A program made the translations under genes and the position numbers. From Pseudomonadota bacterium (lineage in GTDB: Bacteria; Pseudomonadota; Alphaproteobacteria; Caulobacterales; Caulobacteraceae), in assembly GCA_023416055.1 (NCBI GenBank), contig JAEZIH010000077.1, positions 1 through 8,033 of the forward strand: 8,033 nucleotides of DNA. The letters run 5' to 3'. Below the pieces are notes generated by a model, which saw nothing but the letters and a program-made list of their open reading frames with translations, was not told where the DNA came from and ran no database searches. This document shows positions 6,590-8,033 of the stretch, piece by piece (position 1 is the first letter of the stretch; every line of letters starts with the position of its first letter).

Positions 6590-7942
6590 TCAGGCTTCGC
6601 CCTTCTGGCGCTTCGCCCACTGCTCCAGCCAATGGATGTCGTAGTCGCCCGACAGGATGTCCGGCTCCTGCAACAGCTTCTGGAAAAGGGGGATGGTGGT
6701 GTCGACGCCGCCAACGACCATCTCGTTCAGGCTGCGCTTGAGGCGGGCGATGCACTCCTCGCGGTCGCGGCCGTGGACGATGAGCTTGCCGATCAGGCTG
6801 TCGTAGTAGGGCGGGATCGAATAGCCGGCGTAGATGGCGCTATCCAGCCGCACGCCCAGGCCTCCCGGCGCGTGGAAGTCGTTCACCGTCCCCGGCGAGG
6901 GGGTGAAGGTCTCGGCGTTCTCGGCGTTGATGCGTACCTCGATGGCGTGGCCGTCGAAGTGGACGTCCTCCTGACGGAACGACAGCGGCAGGCCGGCGGC
7001 GATGCGGATCTGCTCGCGCACCAAGTCGACGCCGGTGATCATTTCCGTAACCGGATGCTCGACTTGCAGACGGGTGTTCATCTCGATGAAGAAGAACTCG
7101 CCATCCTCCCACAGGAACTCGATGGTGCCGACGCCGAGATAGCCGATGGCCGCGATGGCCTTGTTGACCGTCTCGCCGATGGCCGCGCGTTCCCTGGCCG
7201 TCAGGGCCGGGGAGGGGGCCTCTTCCAGCACCTTCTGGTGCCGGCGCTGCAGCGAACAGTCGCGTTCGCCGAGATGGACGACATTGCCGTGACTGTCGGC
7301 GATCACCTGCAGTTCGATGTGACGCGGCTTCTGGAGGTAGCGCTCCATGTAGACCGCGCCGTTGCCGAAGGCGGCCTGCGCCTCGGACTGGGCTGTCTGG
7401 ACAGCCTCCACAAGGTCATTGGCGCTCAGGGCCACCTTCATGCCGCGTCCGCCGCCGCCGGCGGCCGCCTTGACGATCAGCGGGAAGCCGATCGACTTCG
7501 AGGCCTCGATCGCCGCCTCGATGGTCTCGACCTCACCCTTCGAGCCCGGAACGCAGGGGATGCCGGCGTCGAGGACGGTCTGCTTGGCCGTGATCTTGTC
7601 GCCCATGACCCGGATGTGCTCAGGCTTGGGCCCGATGAAGGTCATGCCGTGCGCTTCGACGATCTCGGCGAAGCGGGCGTTTTCCGACAGGAAGCCGTAG
7701 CCGGGGTGGATAGCCTGGGCGCCGGTGATCTCGGCGGCGGCGATGATCGAGGGGATGTTCAGATAGGACTTGGCCGCCGGAGCCGGGCCGATGCAGACGC
7801 TCTCGTCGGCCAGCCGCACCCACATGGCGCCGCGATCGGCTTCCGAATGCACGGCGACGGTGGAGATGCCCATCTCCTTGCACGCGCGGTGGATCCGCAG
7901 GGCGATCTCGCCGCGGTTGGCGATGAGGACTTTCGTGAACAC
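6590..7942 (-). CDS. accC: Biotin carboxylase subunit of acetyl-CoA carboxylase
   Basis: Catalyses the ATP- and bicarbonate-dependent carboxylation of biotin carried on AccB, the first half-reaction of malonyl-CoA synthesis for fatty acids; cytoplasmic. At 450 residues it matches the 449-residue E. coli AccC almost without gaps. The N-terminal domain opens with [15 protein letters not shown] and contains [11 protein letters not shown] (79-89). The ATP-grasp domain has the glycine-rich loop GGGGRGMK (162-169), [18 protein letters not shown] (226-243, with Lys237 matching Lys238 of E. coli) and [14 protein letters not shown] (287-300, with Glu287, Arg291 and Glu295 at the metal and bicarbonate/biotin site). 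The C-terminal domain has EVRINAE and [12 protein letters not shown]. All recognised catalytic residues are present. The start is GTG, 4 bp after the accB stop, with GAGG inside the end of accB as ribosome binding site. Its stop is 4 bp before aat. Confidence 0.98.
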   Translation of the reverse strand: MFTKVLIANRGEIALRIHRACKEMGISTVAVHSEADRGAMWVRLADESVCIGPAPAAKSYLNIPSIIAAAEITGAQAIHPGYGFLSENARFAEIVEAHGMTFIGPKPEHIRVMGDKITAKQTVLDAGIPCVPGSKGEVETIEAAIEASKSIGFPLIVKAAAGGGGRGMKVALSANDLVEAVQTAQSEAQAAFGNGAVYMERYLQKPRHIELQVIADSHGNVVHLGERDCSLQRRHQKVLEEAPSPALTARERAAIGETVNKAIAAIGYLGVGTIEFLWEDGEFFFIEMNTRLQVEHPVTEMITGVDLVREQIRIAAGLPLSFRQEDVHFDGHAIEVRINAENAETFTPSPGTVNDFHAPGGLGVRLDSAIYAGYSIPPYYDSLIGKLIVHGRDREECIARLKRSLNEMVVGGVDTTIPLFQKLLQEPDILSGDYDIHWLEQWAKRQKGEA

Positions 7943-7946
7943 CGGA

Positions 7947-8033
7947 TCAGGCCTCGAGCAGGACGAGCGGTTCGCCGAACTCGACCGGCTGGGCGTCGCC
8001 GACCAGGACCTCCTTCACGACGCCGTCGCGCGG
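7947..8033 (-). CDS. accB: Biotin carboxyl carrier protein of acetyl-CoA carboxylase, C-terminal end (5' part outside window)
   Basis: The last 28 residues and TGA stop of a leftward gene lie at the right edge. They read [19 protein letters not shown] and then LVLLEA, which is the closing half of a biotinyl/lipoyl hammerhead domain as found at the C-terminus of AccB. The biotinylated lysine motif (usually EAMKM) lies upstream of the edge and is not visible. The stop is 4 bp before the accC GTG, the usual accBC arrangement, which supports the call independently of the short sequence. Confidence 0.9.
   Translation of the reverse strand, partial: PRDGVVKEVLVGDAQPVEFGEPLVLLEA

Noticed and set aside
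6586..6714. A 43-residue N-terminal extension of Aat
   Set aside because: It lies wholly in another frame of accC, is Ser/Arg-rich and unlike any Aat N-terminus. The GTG at 6585 fits the family length.

Overview
The window is a GC-rich, gene-dense chromosomal segment. Protein families and gene order suggest an alphaproteobacterium, most likely of the Caulobacterales (Brevundimonas or Caulobacter type); this is inferred from recognised proteins, not from a database search. The supporting signs are an NDUFA12-type complex I accessory subunit next to a DUF2155 protein and an accB-accC-aat cluster, and a protein with the C-terminal signature of alphaproteobacterial vitamin B12-dependent ribonucleotide reductase (NrdJ).

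Left part (1-2194): the 3' end of aspS reads rightward and stops at 651. A perfect 10-bp hairpin (658-685) separates it from two leftward genes for exported pentapeptide-repeat proteins (688-1617 and 1700-2194). The two are paralogues. Each has a signal peptide, a CxxC cap before the repeat helix, and a shared C-terminal cap with two more cysteines. One carries 37 unbroken pentapeptides and a proline-rich tail; the other carries 19.

Middle part (2260-4656): one long leftward gene encodes a 798-residue protein that looks like a degenerate NrdJ paralogue. Its C-terminal third keeps the TSCPD-type region and zinc ribbon in near-canonical form. Its N-terminal two thirds are only faintly NrdJ-like and lack the NPCxE active-site motif. 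It is probably not a working reductase and is the most unusual gene here. Only 65 bp separate it from the pentapeptide gene downstream.

Right part (4827-8033): after a 170-bp divergent intergenic region with a plausible rightward promoter come the NDUFA12 homologue and a DUF2155 protein, coupled by an ATGA overlap. Reading leftward from the right edge are the end of accB (biotin carrier), accC (biotin carboxylase) and aat (leucyl/phenylalanyl-tRNA-protein transferase), only 4 bp apart from gene to gene, which indicates an operon. aat and DUF2155 converge and overlap by 34 bp. The right part is ordinary core metabolism (fatty-acid synthesis, N-degron tagging, respiration).

No tRNA, rRNA, CRISPR array, insertion sequence, phage gene or origin is visible. 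No stretch over 300 bases lacks a gene. Long open frames antisense to the real genes are common and are treated as composition artefacts.
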